A stretch of DNA of 64,000 nt from Pseudomonas sp. SORT22 (GTDB taxonomy: Bacteria > Pseudomonadota > Gammaproteobacteria > Pseudomonadales > Pseudomonadaceae). This document shows, piece after piece, positions 37,203 through 46,267 of the stretch. The notes beneath the pieces were generated by a model. It was given only the letters and a program-made list of their open reading frames with translations. It ran no database searches and had not been told where the DNA came from. Both the position numbers and the translations under genes were made by a program. The stretch covers positions 926,001-990,000 of the forward strand of contig NZ_CP071007.1 in assembly GCF_018417635.1 (NCBI RefSeq). The letters run 5' to 3'. Each line of letters opens with the position of its first letter. Position 1 is the first letter of the stretch.

Positions 37203-37283
37203 GCCTATATACGCCTTTTTGCGACGCTCGGGGCGCCACGGGACGCCTATAGTCGTGAGCGAGGGGGCTGAAGTCAATTACCC

Positions 37284-37323
37284 TGTTACCGCATTGTTAC
37301 TAATGCGCTGTTACGGGCGTTAC
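37284..37323. repeat. Four direct GTTAC repeats between folK and panB
   Basis: TGTTAC occurs at 37284, 37295 and 37309 and CGTTAC at 37318 on the plus strand, with steps of about 10 to 14 bp. The same hexamer forms the CbrB-type boxes upstream of crcZ, but here only direct copies are seen and no sigma-54 promoter was found. Confidence 0.35.
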
Positions 37324-37342
37324 CGGCTGGGGGAGCGCCCGG

Positions 37343-37819
37343 CTACAGGCGCTCGAGGCCGACGAACGGGCAATCTGCCAGTAATTGGGACAGGGGCCTT
37401 TGATCGGCCAGGCAGAAGTCTTCGGGTACCAGCTCGGCCAGCGGGTAGAGGACGAACGGTCGCGCCTGCATGTGGTAATGCGGCACTTTCAGGCGTGGCA
37501 CATCGATGACCTGGTCGCCGTACAGCAGGATATCCAGGTCGAGGGTGCGCGGGCCCCAGCGCTCTTTGCGCTCGCGGCCCTGATCGGCCTCAATGGCCTG
37601 CAGCGCATCGAGCAGCTCAAGCGGCGCGAGGGCGGTATCCAGCGCTGCCACGGCGTTGGTGTAGCGCGGCTGCCCGGGCGATAGCGATTCGCTGCTGTAG
37701 AAAGCCGAAACCCCGGCCAGGGCGCTTTCATGCAACTGCCCCAGCGCCTCGACGGCGCTGCGCAATTGCTGCTCGGGATCGGCCAGGTTGCTGCCCAGGC
37801 CAATGAAGGCGCGGACCAT
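37343..37819 (-). CDS. folK: 2-amino-4-hydroxy-6-hydroxymethyldihydropteridine diphosphokinase
   Basis: A 158-residue enzyme that pyrophosphorylates the pterin used by FolP. Signatures are FIGLGSNLADPEQQLR near the N terminus, RWGPRTLDLDILLYGD with the metal-binding Asp pair, and LKVPHYHMQARPFVLYPL. It ends the pcnB-folK pair (3 nt gap). The start MVRAFIGLGSNL is family-typical. Confidence 0.96.
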   Translation of the reverse strand: MVRAFIGLGSNLADPEQQLRSAVEALGQLHESALAGVSAFYSSESLSPGQPRYTNAVAALDTALAPLELLDALQAIEADQGRERKERWGPRTLDLDILLYGDQVIDVPRLKVPHYHMQARPFVLYPLAELVPEDFCLADQRPLSQLLADCPFVGLERL

Positions 37820-37822
37820 CGG

Positions 37823-39211
37823 TTACTCGCCTGCAGCGCCGTCGGCGCGCTTGCGTTTGCTCGGGCTGCGCTTGCGTTTGCGCGGGCCGGCACCGGCGCC
37901 TTCGTCACGGCTGCCGAGCTCACGAATCATGTCGCGGCGCTCGCTGTCGTTGCAGTCCTGGTAGTCAGTCCACCATTGGCCGAGGCCATCGGTTTCTTCG
38001 CCCGCGCTTTCACGCAGCAGCAGGAAGTCGTAACCGGCGCGGAAACGCGGGTTGTCGAGCAACAGGTCGGCACGCTTGCCGCTGCGCCGTGGCAGGCGCT
38101 CCTGCATGTCCCAGATCTCGCGGATCGGCATGGTGAAGCGCTTGGGGATCGCAATGCGCTGGCATTGTTCGGCGATCAGCTCGTGGGCGGCTTCGTTCAT
38201 CGCCGGGATCGGCGGCATGCCGCGGCTCTGCAGGCGCAGGGCGCGACCCGGCAGGGCTGGCCAGAGCATCGCGGCGAACAGGAAGGCCGGAGTCACCGGC
38301 TTGCCCTGCTTGACACGCAGGTCGGTGTTGATCAAAGCCTGGCTGATCAGGGTGTGGGTGTAGGTCGGGTGTTCTTCGAGCGCTTCGGCACTGGCCGGGA
38401 ACAGCGGGTTGAACAACTCCAGGTCGACGAGCATTTCAAAGGTGTCGGCAGCCTGCCCGGAGAGGAACAGCTTGAGCGATTCTTCGAACAGGCGCGCCGC
38501 CGGGATCTCGCGCAGCATCGGTGCCAGTTGGCGAATCGGCTGCACGGTGTGCTTCTCGATACCGAAGTTGAGCTTGGCGGCGAAACGCACAGCACGCAGC
38601 ATGCGCACCGGGTCTTCCTGGTAGCGCTGGGTCGGGTCGCCGATCAGGCGGATCAGGCGGTTGCGGATGTCGTGTACGCCGTTGGCGTAGTCGAGGATGC
38701 GCTCGCTGACCGGATCGTAATACAGGGCGTTGATGGTGAAGTCGCGGCGTTGGGCGTCTTCTTCCAGGGTGCCGTAGACGTTGTCGCGCAAAATTCGCCC
38801 ACTCTCGTTACGCGACGAGGTGTGGCTGTTCTCTTCTTCGCTTTCCGGGTGGTTGGCGCGGAAGGTGGCGACTTCGATGATTTCACGGCCGAAATGGATG
38901 TGAACCAGCTTGAAACGGCGACCGATGATACGGGCGTTACGAAATTCGCCGCGGACCTGTTCAGGGGTGGCGCTGGTGGCGACGTCGAAGTCCTTGGGGG
39001 TGATGCCCAGGAGCTGGTCGCGTACGCAGCCACCGACCAGGTAGGCCTGGTAGCCAGCGTTTTGCAGGCGCTCGACGATGTTCACCGCGTGGCGGCTGAA
39101 CTGGCCACGTTGCAGCGAATGTTGACCACTATTGATCACTTCGGGCGTGGTGCGGATATGGTGCTGGCCACGCACGGTAGGACGGAATGACTGGAACAGC
39201 TTCTTCAGCAT
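37823..39211 (-). CDS. pcnB: Poly(A) polymerase I
   Basis: A 462-residue enzyme adding poly(A) tails that promote RNA decay, including decay of small RNAs. The nucleotidyltransferase core has LVGGCVRD, the catalytic acidic pair DFDVATSATPEQV, and RRDFTINALYYDP with the RNA-binding basic C terminus rich in Arg/Lys. ATG 39211 (MLKKLFQSFRPT) matches the Pseudomonas start; the frame is open further upstream to 39283. It lies directly downstream of crcZ, the usual cbrB-crcZ-pcnB order. Confidence 0.95.
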   Translation of the reverse strand: MLKKLFQSFRPTVRGQHHIRTTPEVINSGQHSLQRGQFSRHAVNIVERLQNAGYQAYLVGGCVRDQLLGITPKDFDVATSATPEQVRGEFRNARIIGRRFKLVHIHFGREIIEVATFRANHPESEEENSHTSSRNESGRILRDNVYGTLEEDAQRRDFTINALYYDPVSERILDYANGVHDIRNRLIRLIGDPTQRYQEDPVRMLRAVRFAAKLNFGIEKHTVQPIRQLAPMLREIPAARLFEESLKLFLSGQAADTFEMLVDLELFNPLFPASAEALEEHPTYTHTLISQALINTDLRVKQGKPVTPAFLFAAMLWPALPGRALRLQSRGMPPIPAMNEAAHELIAEQCQRIAIPKRFTMPIREIWDMQERLPRRSGKRADLLLDNPRFRAGYDFLLLRESAGEETDGLGQWWTDYQDCNDSERRDMIRELGSRDEGAGAGPRKRKRSPSKRKRADGAAGE

Positions 39212-39344
39212 GGGATGCACTGTTTGAAGGAATGTTCGGCCAAAAACGAAGAATGGCCGCATGATGGGCGGGGATTCTAGCATTTACTCGGTGGATGGTG
39301 TAGGCGGTCGCGTCGGACGACGCGCGGGCAGGCTGGGGCGGCAG

Positions 39345-39711
39345 AAACTACAAGGGGAGCCGAAGCTCCCCAAGAAGTAGTTGCGTGCTCTTATTGTTTT
39401 TTTGCCGGGCTTCTTGTTTTTGTTGAGTGCCCTGCCCACAAAAAAAGCTTGTGGGCGGTCTCCCTAACCGGGATCAAGAGCAAACGGATTGCTTTGGTCG
39501 CTGAGGTTGCAATGATCATGCGATCCAACCAGTTCAGGCCCTGCTTGAGTGCAGTTTTTATTGTTCTCTGCCTGGTTGTGGGGCAAGCCCCAAGTACAAC
39601 TCCTCTCCAAAAGAATCAGTTAGCTGCGCCTCCGCCGTCTTGTTCTTATTGTGCGTGAGCCGATTCGTCTTATTTTTATTGTCTTTTGCAGTGCTTGTTA
39701 TTGTTCTTGTA
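39345..39711 (-). ncRNA. crcZ: CrcZ-type regulatory RNA of carbon catabolite repression
   Basis: An RNA of about 0.37 kb inferred on the minus strand between cbrB and pcnB. It starts about 12 nt after a GG-N10-GC sigma-54 promoter and ends at a GGGGAGC-TTCG-GCTCCCC hairpin. The sequence has no minus-strand ORF, and at least six A-rich motifs of the AANAANAA type are seen on the minus strand (for example near 39705, 39680, 39620-39650, 39560, 39420 and 39395), interspersed with small hairpins. CrcZ is known to bind Hfq/Crc and free repressed mRNAs. Location, length, promoter and motifs all agree; the exact ends are approximate. Confidence 0.92.
39347..39380 (-). terminator. crcZ terminator
   Basis: On the minus strand GGGGAGC (39371-39365), loop TTCG, GCTCCCC (39360-39354), extended by an outer ACTAC/GTAGT pair, followed by TTTC. 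It closes the crcZ transcript ahead of pcnB. Confidence 0.75.
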
Positions 39712-39722
39712 CCAAACATATA

Positions 39723-39737
39723 GCAGGTGCCGTGCCA
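39723..39737 (-). promoter_or_regulatory. Sigma-54 promoter of crcZ
   Basis: Read on the minus strand: TGGCACG-N4-CTGC, with the -24 GG at 39736-39735 and the -12 GC at 39724-39723, exactly GG-N10-GC. It places transcription start near 39711. It is the expected RpoN promoter for CbrB activation. Confidence 0.88.
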
Positions 39738-39797
39738 ACTTTTGCAAAGCCTAGTAAAACAAGGGCTTGGAGCGGTTTTGCGTGGTTCGCGGGGCGA

Positions 39798-39836
39798 AAA
39801 AAAACCGGGGCTTCGTTACCGTAAGCCCCGGTTTTT
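39798..39836 (-). terminator. cbrB terminator
   Basis: AAAAACCGGGGCTT (39800-39813) and AAGCCCCGGTTTTT (39823-39836) are perfect 14-bp reverse complements; on the minus strand the stem is followed by more T. It separates the cbrAB transcript from crcZ. Confidence 0.9.
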
Positions 39837-39889
39837 GTTACGACTTCGTGCTGCGGTAACAGTTTGTCGCAAGGTGACAGTGTTACCGC
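39836..39889 (-). promoter_or_regulatory. CbrB-type upstream activating sites of crcZ
   Basis: TGTTAC (39836-39841), 14 nt, then GTAACA (39856-39861) gives the TGTTAC-N14-GTAACA layout that I recall for CbrB binding; a further TGTTAC lies at 39881-39886. GCGGTAACA and TGTTACCGC also form a 9-bp inverted repeat (39854-39889). The sites are 125 to 180 nt upstream of the crcZ start, a normal distance for an NtrC-type enhancer. Confidence 0.75.
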
Positions 39890-39918
39890 CGCCCACCGTC
39901 GAAAACTGCTGAAACGCC

Positions 39919-41355
39919 TCAGCCTTCGCTGGTGGCCCCGCTCTTGCGCCGCGGGATACCCAGGCGCTGACGACGTTCCCACAGGCACTTGCGACTGACT
40001 CCGAGTTTGCGTGCAAGCTCGGTCTCGGTCATGTGGTCCTGGTGCTCGAGGACGAAATGCTGGAAGTAGTCCTCCAGCGACAGGTCTTCAGTCGGCTCGT
40101 GGCTGGTGTTGCTGGCATTGCTGCCGGTACCCGGCAGGCTGGCAAACGGATCGTCGTCTTCCAGATCGCTCAGTTCGATGTCGATGCCCAGCAGGTCGGC
40201 GGAAATTTCCGGGCTCTCGCAGAGGATTACCGCACGCTCCACGGCGTTTTCCAGCTCGCGCACGTTACCTGGCCAGGAGTAATGCCGGATCGCCTGCTCG
40301 GCGTCGTGGCCAAAGCGCAGGTCGTTACGCCCCACGCGCGCACTCTGGCGAGCGAGGAAGGCATTGGCGATCTCGTTGACGTCGGCGCCCCGCTCGCGCA
40401 GGGCGGGCAACTTGAGGGCGATGACGTGCAGGCGGTAGTAAAGGTCTTCGCGGAACTGGCCGACCTTGGCCAGGTTCTTGAGGTCGCGGTGGGTCGCGGC
40501 AATCAGGCGCACATCGACCTTTTGCGATTGCACCGAGCCGACCCGGCGAATCTCGCCTTCCTGCAGCACGCGCAACAGGCGGGCCTGGGCTTCGAGCGGT
40601 AGTTCGCCGATTTCGTCGAGGAACAGCGTACCGCCATCGGCGGCTTCGACCAGGCCGGCACGACCGGCGCTGGCACCGGTAAAGGCGCCTTTCTCGTGGC
40701 CGAACAGTTCCGATTCGATCAGGGTCTCGGGAATCGCCGCGCAGTTCACCGAGATCATCGGCGCCTTGGCGCGCCGCGAGAGGTTGTGCAGGGCGCGGGC
40801 CACCAGCTCTTTACCGGTACCCGACTCGCCCTGGATCAATACATTGGAATCGGTTGGCGCAACCTTGCGGATCTTGCCGTACAGGTCCTGCATCGGCGGG
40901 CAGGAACCGATGATGCCGATCTCGCCGTTGGCTGCAGTGCTGGCCGCCTTGTCGCCGGGCACCGCCTTGCCGTTGCCGCGCTCGGCCGGGGCGGCCGGCG
41001 CGTTCTGCCGGTCACGCAGGATGCGCGCCACGGCCTGGAGCATTTCGTCGTGATCGAACGGCTTGGCGATGTAGTCCACCGCGCCCATTTTCATCGAGTC
41101 GACGGCAGAGCGCAGGCTGGCGTAGCTGGTCATGATCAGCACCGGCGTGCCCTGGCCGAGCTTGATCAGTTCGGTGCCCGGTGCGCCGGGCAGGCGCAGG
41201 TCGCTGACAATCAGGTCGAAGGTCGCAATGCTGAAGCGTTCCTGGGCTTCCTGCACCGAGCCGGCCTCGCTGACCTGGTACTGGTTGCGCTCGAGCAATC
41301 GGCGCAACGCCGAGCGGATGATGGTTTCGTCTTCGACGATCAGAATATGCGGCAT
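39919..41355 (-). CDS. cbrB: NtrC-family response regulator CbrB
   Basis: A 478-residue sigma-54 activator, partner of CbrA. The receiver domain (1-120) has the phospho-accepting Asp in LIVSDLRLP; the AAA+ domain (about 145-385) has Walker A GESGTGKE, the sigma-54 contact loop GAFTGA, and Walker [13 protein letters not shown]; the C-terminal Fis-type helix-turn-helix is [19 protein letters not shown]. It activates crcZ, encoded immediately downstream, and carbon/nitrogen-use genes. The gap to cbrA is 22 nt. Confidence 0.97.
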   Translation of the reverse strand: MPHILIVEDETIIRSALRRLLERNQYQVSEAGSVQEAQERFSIATFDLIVSDLRLPGAPGTELIKLGQGTPVLIMTSYASLRSAVDSMKMGAVDYIAKPFDHDEMLQAVARILRDRQNAPAAPAERGNGKAVPGDKAASTAANGEIGIIGSCPPMQDLYGKIRKVAPTDSNVLIQGESGTGKELVARALHNLSRRAKAPMISVNCAAIPETLIESELFGHEKGAFTGASAGRAGLVEAADGGTLFLDEIGELPLEAQARLLRVLQEGEIRRVGSVQSQKVDVRLIAATHRDLKNLAKVGQFREDLYYRLHVIALKLPALRERGADVNEIANAFLARQSARVGRNDLRFGHDAEQAIRHYSWPGNVRELENAVERAVILCESPEISADLLGIDIELSDLEDDDPFASLPGTGSNASNTSHEPTEDLSLEDYFQHFVLEHQDHMTETELARKLGVSRKCLWERRQRLGIPRRKSGATSEG

Positions 41356-41377
41356 TGATTCAATTCTCTCGACGGTC

Positions 41378-44332
41378 TCAGTTCACAGCGGACGTCGCTA
41401 CGACATGGCGCGGCAGGGTCACTCGGATCCGGGTGCCGCGTTGGCTCTGGCTATCGGCCGGGCTGTCGATGGTGATTTGTCCATAATGCTCTTCCACGAT
41501 GGAATAGACCAGAGCAAGCCCCAGTCCGGTGCCTTCGCCCGGGTCCTTGGTGGTGAAGAAGGGTTCGAACAGACGATCCATGATGTTTTTCGGGATGCCG
41601 CTGCCTTCGTCCTCGACGATCAGGTCGACGGTATGCTCGCTGGCTTCGCTCTTGACCCGCACGGCACTGCCGGGCGGGGAGGCGTCGCGGGCGTTGGACA
41701 GCAGGTTGATCAGCACCTGGGCCAGGCGTTGCGGGTCGCCCTCGACCCAGTGGTCCGGGTCGCACAGGTTGAAGAACTGTACTTCGAAATTGCGCCGGTT
41801 CAAGGCCAGCAGACCGATGGCGTCCTGGGCCACTTCGGCCAGGCACACCGGCTCGTCGCTGTGCTGGTGGCTGCCGGCATGGGCAAAGCTCATCAGCGAC
41901 TGGACGATGCGCGAGATGCGTTTGGTCTGCTCCAGGATCTGGCTGCTCAGCTCGGTGATCTCGCCGTCCTCTTCGCGCTCTTCGCGCAGGTTCTGCGCAA
42001 GGCAGGCAATACCGGTGACCGGGTTGCCGATCTCGTGGGCCACCCCGGCAGCCAGGCGGCCGATGCTGGCCAGGCGCTCGGAGTGCACCAGCTTGTCTTC
42101 CAGGGCCTGGGTCTCGGTGAGGTCTTCAACCAGCAGCACCAGGCCGCTGTTACCCGGTGCCAGTGGCTCGTCGATGGCCGCCTTGTGCAGGTTCAGCCAG
42201 CGGGTCTGGCCATCGAGGCCCAGGCGTTGTTTGTGCAAGTGTTCGTCGGGCACGTTGATGAAGCCCAAAAGCAGGCCGCGCCAGGGGTCGGCAATGGTGG
42301 TCAGGCGCGAGCCGACCACGCGCTTGGCGGGGATGCCGGTGAGCTCTTCCATGGCCTTGTTCCACATCAGGATCTCCTGGTCCTTGGCCAGCGAGCAGAC
42401 GCCCATCGGCAACTCCTGCAGGGTCTGGCGGTGGTAACGGCGCAGGGCATCGAGCTCGGCGGCAAGGCCGGTCAGGCGCGAGTGGTAGTCTTCCAGGCGG
42501 CTTTCGATGAAGTGGATGTCTTCGGTCACGTAGTTTTCGTTACCGGACTTGTAGGGCAGGAAGGTCTCGACCATGTCCTGGGCCACACTCGGGCCCATCA
42601 GCCCCGACAGGTTGGCCTCGATACGGTCGCGCAGGCGGCGCAGGGCATACGGGCGGCGCTCGTCGAACGGCAGGTAGAGGTCGCGCAGGGCCTGTTCCAC
42701 TTCCTTCTGCGCAGCCTTGGCACCTAGCGGCTTGGCCAGTTGCGTGGCGAATTCCTGCGGCGAGGCCGCGTGCAGCTCACGGCGCTGCGGGCGGCGCACG
42801 TTATCCACCGCGCAGGCCTCGGCGGCGCTGACTTCTTCACTGCTGGCGTTGGTGAACAGCGAGATCAGGGTAAACAGCAGCACGTTGGCGGCCAGCGAGG
42901 CGATCGCAGCCATGTGCCAACTGGTGTCGTCGAGCACATAGATCATGTTCAGCAGCGGGATGTAGAAGCCTTGCAGGTTGCCCACCAGCGGCAACAGCAT
43001 GGTCACCATCCACACCAGGATCCCCGCCAGCAGGCCGGCAATGAAGCCGCGGCGGTTGGCGGTCGGCCAGTACAGCACCGAGAGCACGCCCGGCAGGAAC
43101 TGCAAGGTGGCGACGAAGGCGACGATGCCGAGGTTGGCCAGGTCCTGCTGGCTGCCCAGGGTCAGGTAGAAGCCGAAACCGGCGGCGATGATGGCGACGA
43201 TCAGCGCCCGCCGGGTCCATTTCAGCCAGCGGTAGATGTTGCCCTCGGCCGGTGGCTGGTACAGCGGCAGCACCAGGTGGTTGAGGGCCATGCCCGAAAG
43301 CGCCAGGGTGGTGACGATGATCAGCCCGCTGGAGGCCGAGAGCCCACCGATATAGGCCAATAGCGCCAGTGCCTGGTTGTTGGCGGCGATGCCCAGGCCC
43401 AGGGTGAAGTATTCCGGGCTGGTGCTGGCGCCCATTTTCAGGCCGGCCCAGAGAATCAATGGCACCGCCAGGCTCATCAGCAGCAGGAACAGCGGCAGGC
43501 CCCAACTGGCGCTGACCAGCGAGCGCGGGTTGAGGTTTTCGGTAAAGGCCATGTGGTACATGTGCGGCATGACGATGGCCGAGGCGAAGAACACCAGCAG
43601 CAGCGTGCGCCATGGGCCTTCCTGCAAGGGGGTGTGCAGGGCGGCGAGGGCGGTCTGGTTCTGCAGCAGCCAGACTTCCAGCTCATGCGGGCCGCCAAAC
43701 ACGCCGTACAGCGCATACAGGCCAATGCCGCCGAGGGCCAGCAGCTTGATCACCGATTCGAAGGCAATGGCGAACACCAGGCCCTCGTGTTTCTCCCGGG
43801 TAGCGATGTGCCGCGAACCGAAGAAAATGGTGAACAGGGTGATCAATGCGCAAAAGGCAAAGGCGACCCGCGCCTTGACCGGTTCGCCGGTCAGAATGCT
43901 GATCGAGTCGGCCACCGCCTGGATCTGCAGGGCCAGCAGCGGCAGCACGCCGATCAACATGAAGATGGTGGTCAGCGCCCCGGCCCAGGTACTGCGAAAG
44001 CGGAAGGCGATCAGGTCGGCCAGCGACGACAATTGGTAAGTGCGGGTGATCTTCAGGATCGGGTACAGCAGCACCGGTGCCAGCAGAAAGGCCCCGGACA
44101 CCCCCAGGTAACAGGCGAGAAAGCCGTAGCCGTATTGGTAGGCCAGGCCCACCGAGCCATAAAAGGCCCAGGCACTGGCATAGACGCCCAGCGACAGGGT
44201 GTAGGTCAGCGGGTGGCGGATGATCGAGCGCGGGATCATCCCGCGTTCGCTGACCCAGGCCACGCCGAACAGCACCAGCAGGTAGGCGGCGCTGATCAGG
44301 ATCATCTGGGTCAGGCTAAAGCTCATCGGCAT
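41378..44332 (-). CDS. cbrA: Sensor histidine kinase CbrA with SSS-transporter domain
   Basis: A 984-residue hybrid of a sodium-solute-symporter-like membrane part (about 1-500, 12-13 helices), a STAC/PAS linker region (the PAS-like part around [19 protein letters not shown]) and a histidine kinase: H-box [14 protein letters not shown]-box [11 protein letters not shown], and G-boxes [11 protein letters not shown] and [14 protein letters not shown]. In P. putida this protein also transports histidine. ATG 44332 is used; ATG 44326 and GTG 44335 are alternatives. Its start lies inside the end of an upstream 58-codon gene, suggesting translational coupling. Confidence 0.96.
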   Translation of the reverse strand: MPMSFSLTQMILISAAYLLVLFGVAWVSERGMIPRSIIRHPLTYTLSLGVYASAWAFYGSVGLAYQYGYGFLACYLGVSGAFLLAPVLLYPILKITRTYQLSSLADLIAFRFRSTWAGALTTIFMLIGVLPLLALQIQAVADSISILTGEPVKARVAFAFCALITLFTIFFGSRHIATREKHEGLVFAIAFESVIKLLALGGIGLYALYGVFGGPHELEVWLLQNQTALAALHTPLQEGPWRTLLLVFFASAIVMPHMYHMAFTENLNPRSLVSASWGLPLFLLLMSLAVPLILWAGLKMGASTSPEYFTLGLGIAANNQALALLAYIGGLSASSGLIIVTTLALSGMALNHLVLPLYQPPAEGNIYRWLKWTRRALIVAIIAAGFGFYLTLGSQQDLANLGIVAFVATLQFLPGVLSVLYWPTANRRGFIAGLLAGILVWMVTMLLPLVGNLQGFYIPLLNMIYVLDDTSWHMAAIASLAANVLLFTLISLFTNASSEEVSAAEACAVDNVRRPQRRELHAASPQEFATQLAKPLGAKAAQKEVEQALRDLYLPFDERRPYALRRLRDRIEANLSGLMGPSVAQDMVETFLPYKSGNENYVTEDIHFIESRLEDYHSRLTGLAAELDALRRYHRQTLQELPMGVCSLAKDQEILMWNKAMEELTGIPAKRVVGSRLTTIADPWRGLLLGFINVPDEHLHKQRLGLDGQTRWLNLHKAAIDEPLAPGNSGLVLLVEDLTETQALEDKLVHSERLASIGRLAAGVAHEIGNPVTGIACLAQNLREEREEDGEITELSSQILEQTKRISRIVQSLMSFAHAGSHQHSDEPVCLAEVAQDAIGLLALNRRNFEVQFFNLCDPDHWVEGDPQRLAQVLINLLSNARDASPPGSAVRVKSEASEHTVDLIVEDEGSGIPKNIMDRLFEPFFTTKDPGEGTGLGLALVYSIVEEHYGQITIDSPADSQSQRGTRIRVTLPRHVVATSAVN

Positions 44333-44492
44333 CACGTTGGCTCTGCAGGATAAAGGTCACGACAATCAGGATCAGCCAGAGCAGGTAAGGGCGATACCAG
44401 GCTCCGGTTGGCTCGATCCACCAGTCCATGATGGCCGGGGAGAACAGGTAGATCCCCACGACCAGAAGCAGGACCAAACGATAGATATACAT
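44316..44492 (-). CDS. 58-residue membrane protein gene overlapping the cbrA start
   Basis: Small frame on the minus strand from ATG 44492 to TAG 44316, starting MYIYRLVLLLVVGIYLFSP and ending SQRDADEL. Two predicted helices (about residues 4-22 and 35-50) are joined by a Trp-rich turn (MDWWIEPTGAWYRPY). The stop overlaps the first codons of cbrA by 17 nt in another frame, so ribosomes ending here could initiate cbrA. I recall a small gene called cbrX at this place in P. putida; the name is not certain enough to assign. Candidate TTGGCA-N17-TACCAT promoter at 44583-44555. Confidence 0.8.
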   Translation of the reverse strand: MYIYRLVLLLVVGIYLFSPAIMDWWIEPTGAWYRPYLLWLILIVVTFILQSQRDADEL

Positions 44493-44554
44493 GCTGGCCT
44501 CAAAGGTTAGGGCGCTGCGGCTTGGACTTATTATTGGCGCAAATGGCTGCGGCG

Positions 44555-44583
44555 ATGGTAACGGGCTTGTGGGTTTTTGCCAA
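44555..44583 (-). promoter_or_regulatory. Candidate sigma-70 promoter of the small membrane gene-cbrA-cbrB operon
   Basis: On the minus strand TTGGCA (44583-44578), a 17-nt spacer and TACCAT (44560-44555), ending 62 nt before the small gene's ATG. Only a consensus match supports it. Confidence 0.35.
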
Positions 44584-44629
44584 AGAATTGAATTTACTGG
44601 GCTTTCTGTGGGGCCGGGCCCCCCAGGGA

Positions 44630-45517
44630 TCAGTGCAGATCGGCCTCGGGCACGCTCAGGCGCCGGGGCAGGGCGTCGGGGTTCCAGTGCAATGCGGCAT
44701 GCGCCAGCACTTCGCCCGGGGTACCGTACTCCATGCCTGCTTCGGTCTTTTGCCCCAGTGCGCGCAGTGCGCGCAGCAGCAGGGGCGTGGCCTGGTCGGC
44801 GGCCAGTGGTGGCGAGCGGTAGGACTTGCCCAGCTTGTGCCCGTCAGGCTGCACGATCAGCGGCACGTGCAGGTAACGCGGCTGCGACAGGCCCAGCAGT
44901 TCCTGCAGGTACAGCTGGCGCGGGGTGTTATCCAGCAGGTCGGCGCCGCGCACGATATCGGTCACACCCTGCCAGGCATCATCAAGCACCACCGCCAGTT
45001 GATAAGCGTACAGGCCATCGCGACGGCGAATGACAAAGTCACCCACCTCACGGCCCAGGTGCTGTTCGAAACGGCCCTGCACGCGGTCATCGAAATGGTA
45101 GGCCAGCTCCGGCACCCGCACGCGGATGGCGGCGCCTTCGCAGGCATGCCCGGCATTGCGGCACAGGCCCGGGTAAACGCCGTTGTAGCCTTCGAGTTGC
45201 TTGCGCGAGCAGGTGCAGGCGTAGGCCAGGCCCTGGCGGAACAGGCGTTCGAGCACTTCGGCATAGGCCGCGTGGCGCTGGCTTTGGTAGACCACCTCGC
45301 CGTCCCATTCCAGGCCGTAGCTTTCCAGGGTTTGCAGAATGGCGGCCTGGGCGCCGGGAGCTTCGCGGGGCGGGTCGATGTCTTCCATGCGCACCAGCCA
45401 GGTGCCGCCGACTGCCCGGGCATCCAGCCACGAGGCCAGGGCCGCGACCAGCGAACCAAAGTGCAGAAATCCACTGGGCGTGGGGGCGAAGCGTCCGATG
45501 TAGCGGGAGTCGTTCAT
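44630..45517 (-). CDS. gluQRS: Glutamyl-Q tRNA(Asp) synthetase
   Basis: A 295-residue truncated glutamyl-tRNA synthetase paralogue that attaches glutamate to queuosine in tRNA-Asp. It shows the HIGH-like GRFAPTPSGFLHFGSL, a zinc-type cluster CTCSRKQL...CRNAGHAC, and the KMSKS-like HKLGKSYRSP. There is no anticodon-binding domain, as expected. ATG 45517 chosen; the upstream frame runs through the dksA terminator. The neighbour dksA is the conserved dksA-gluQRS pair. Confidence 0.95.
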   Translation of the reverse strand: MNDSRYIGRFAPTPSGFLHFGSLVAALASWLDARAVGGTWLVRMEDIDPPREAPGAQAAILQTLESYGLEWDGEVVYQSQRHAAYAEVLERLFRQGLAYACTCSRKQLEGYNGVYPGLCRNAGHACEGAAIRVRVPELAYHFDDRVQGRFEQHLGREVGDFVIRRRDGLYAYQLAVVLDDAWQGVTDIVRGADLLDNTPRQLYLQELLGLSQPRYLHVPLIVQPDGHKLGKSYRSPPLAADQATPLLLRALRALGQKTEAGMEYGTPGEVLAHAALHWNPDALPRRLSVPEADLH

Positions 45518-45528
45518 GGCGAGCAGGT

Positions 45529-45563
45529 ATGAAAATGAAACGGGGCGCCTGATGCGCCCCGTT
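45529..45563 (-). terminator. Terminator between dksA and gluQRS
   Basis: Perfect 10-bp stem AACGGGGCGC (45539-45548)/GCGCCCCGTT (45554-45563); on the minus strand it is followed by TTTCATTTTC. This pair is known for a terminator controlling gluQ in E. coli; here it may be leaky, since no separate gluQRS promoter is evident. Confidence 0.75.
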
Positions 45564-45578
45564 CGGATGGGAGAAGGA

Positions 45579-46022
45579 TCAGCCTTTGCCGACCGTTTTT
45601 TCTTTCTTCTCCGCGATTTCCTTGCAGTCAAAGCACAGGTCCGCGGTAGGGCGGGCTTCCAGTCGGCGAAGACCGATTTCAACGCCGCAGGCGTCGCACC
45701 AGCCGTATTCTTCGTCCTGGATCTTCTGCAGGGTCTTGTCGATTTTCTTGATCAGCTTGCGCTCGCGATCGCGGTTGCGCAGTTCAAGGGCAAATTCTTC
45801 TTCCTGGCTGGCGCGGTCGGCGGGGTCCGGGAAATTGGCCGCCTCGTCCTTCATGTGGTCCACAGTCCGGTCCACACTGGTCATCAGCTCCTGCTTCCAG
45901 GCACCCAGGAGTTTGACGAAGTGCTTGCGCATGGGATCGCCCATGTACTCTTCACCCTTGGTTACCTGATAGGGCTCGACACCGTACATGGTCTGAGTTT
46001 TTTGCTTTTCTAGGGTGGACAT
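45579..46022 (-). CDS. dksA: RNA polymerase-binding transcription factor DksA
   Basis: A 147-residue stringent-response partner of ppGpp acting in the RNAP secondary channel. The coiled coil carries the acidic tip motif DPADRASQEE, and the zinc finger is C4 (CDACG...LCFDC). ATG 46022 gives MSTLEKQK, preceded by AGAGGCGG. The frame is open 16 codons upstream without homology. Divergent from the aminotransferase gene across 245 nt. Confidence 0.96.
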   Translation of the reverse strand: MSTLEKQKTQTMYGVEPYQVTKGEEYMGDPMRKHFVKLLGAWKQELMTSVDRTVDHMKDEAANFPDPADRASQEEEFALELRNRDRERKLIKKIDKTLQKIQDEEYGWCDACGVEIGLRRLEARPTADLCFDCKEIAEKKEKTVGKG

Positions 46023-46147
46023 GAATAGACCGCCTCTCACTTTTCTAATCCATTGCGCAGGCTGCTCCATCTCCGGCGCCCGCCGGCCCTGCGACTGCGA
46101 GCCGCCGAACTTACCAGATCGAATCGGGGTGCGCTACTCCCGGTTGT

Positions 46148-46176
46148 CAAGGCCAGGGCAACGCTACCTGGCCTTG
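46148..46176. repeat. Perfect 10-bp inverted repeat between dksA and the aminotransferase gene
   Basis: CAAGGCCAGG (46148-46157) and CCTGGCCTTG (46167-46176) are exact reverse complements with a 9-nt centre. The site lies in a divergent promoter region, so it may be an operator or a leader hairpin. No T-run on either side. Confidence 0.5.
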
Positions 46177-46267
46177 ATGATCTTTGCAGTGGACCGCAGC
46201 TTTTGCCACACGTTCGACCCCGCGCGTGGGTAGAATCATTATTCTAGACCCTTTTGAGAGAAGGCTA

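Noticed and set aside
39449..39658. 69-codon plus-strand frame between pcnB and cbrB
   Set aside because: It lies antisense to crcZ; the region is explained by the regulatory RNA, and the frame has no ribosome-binding site.
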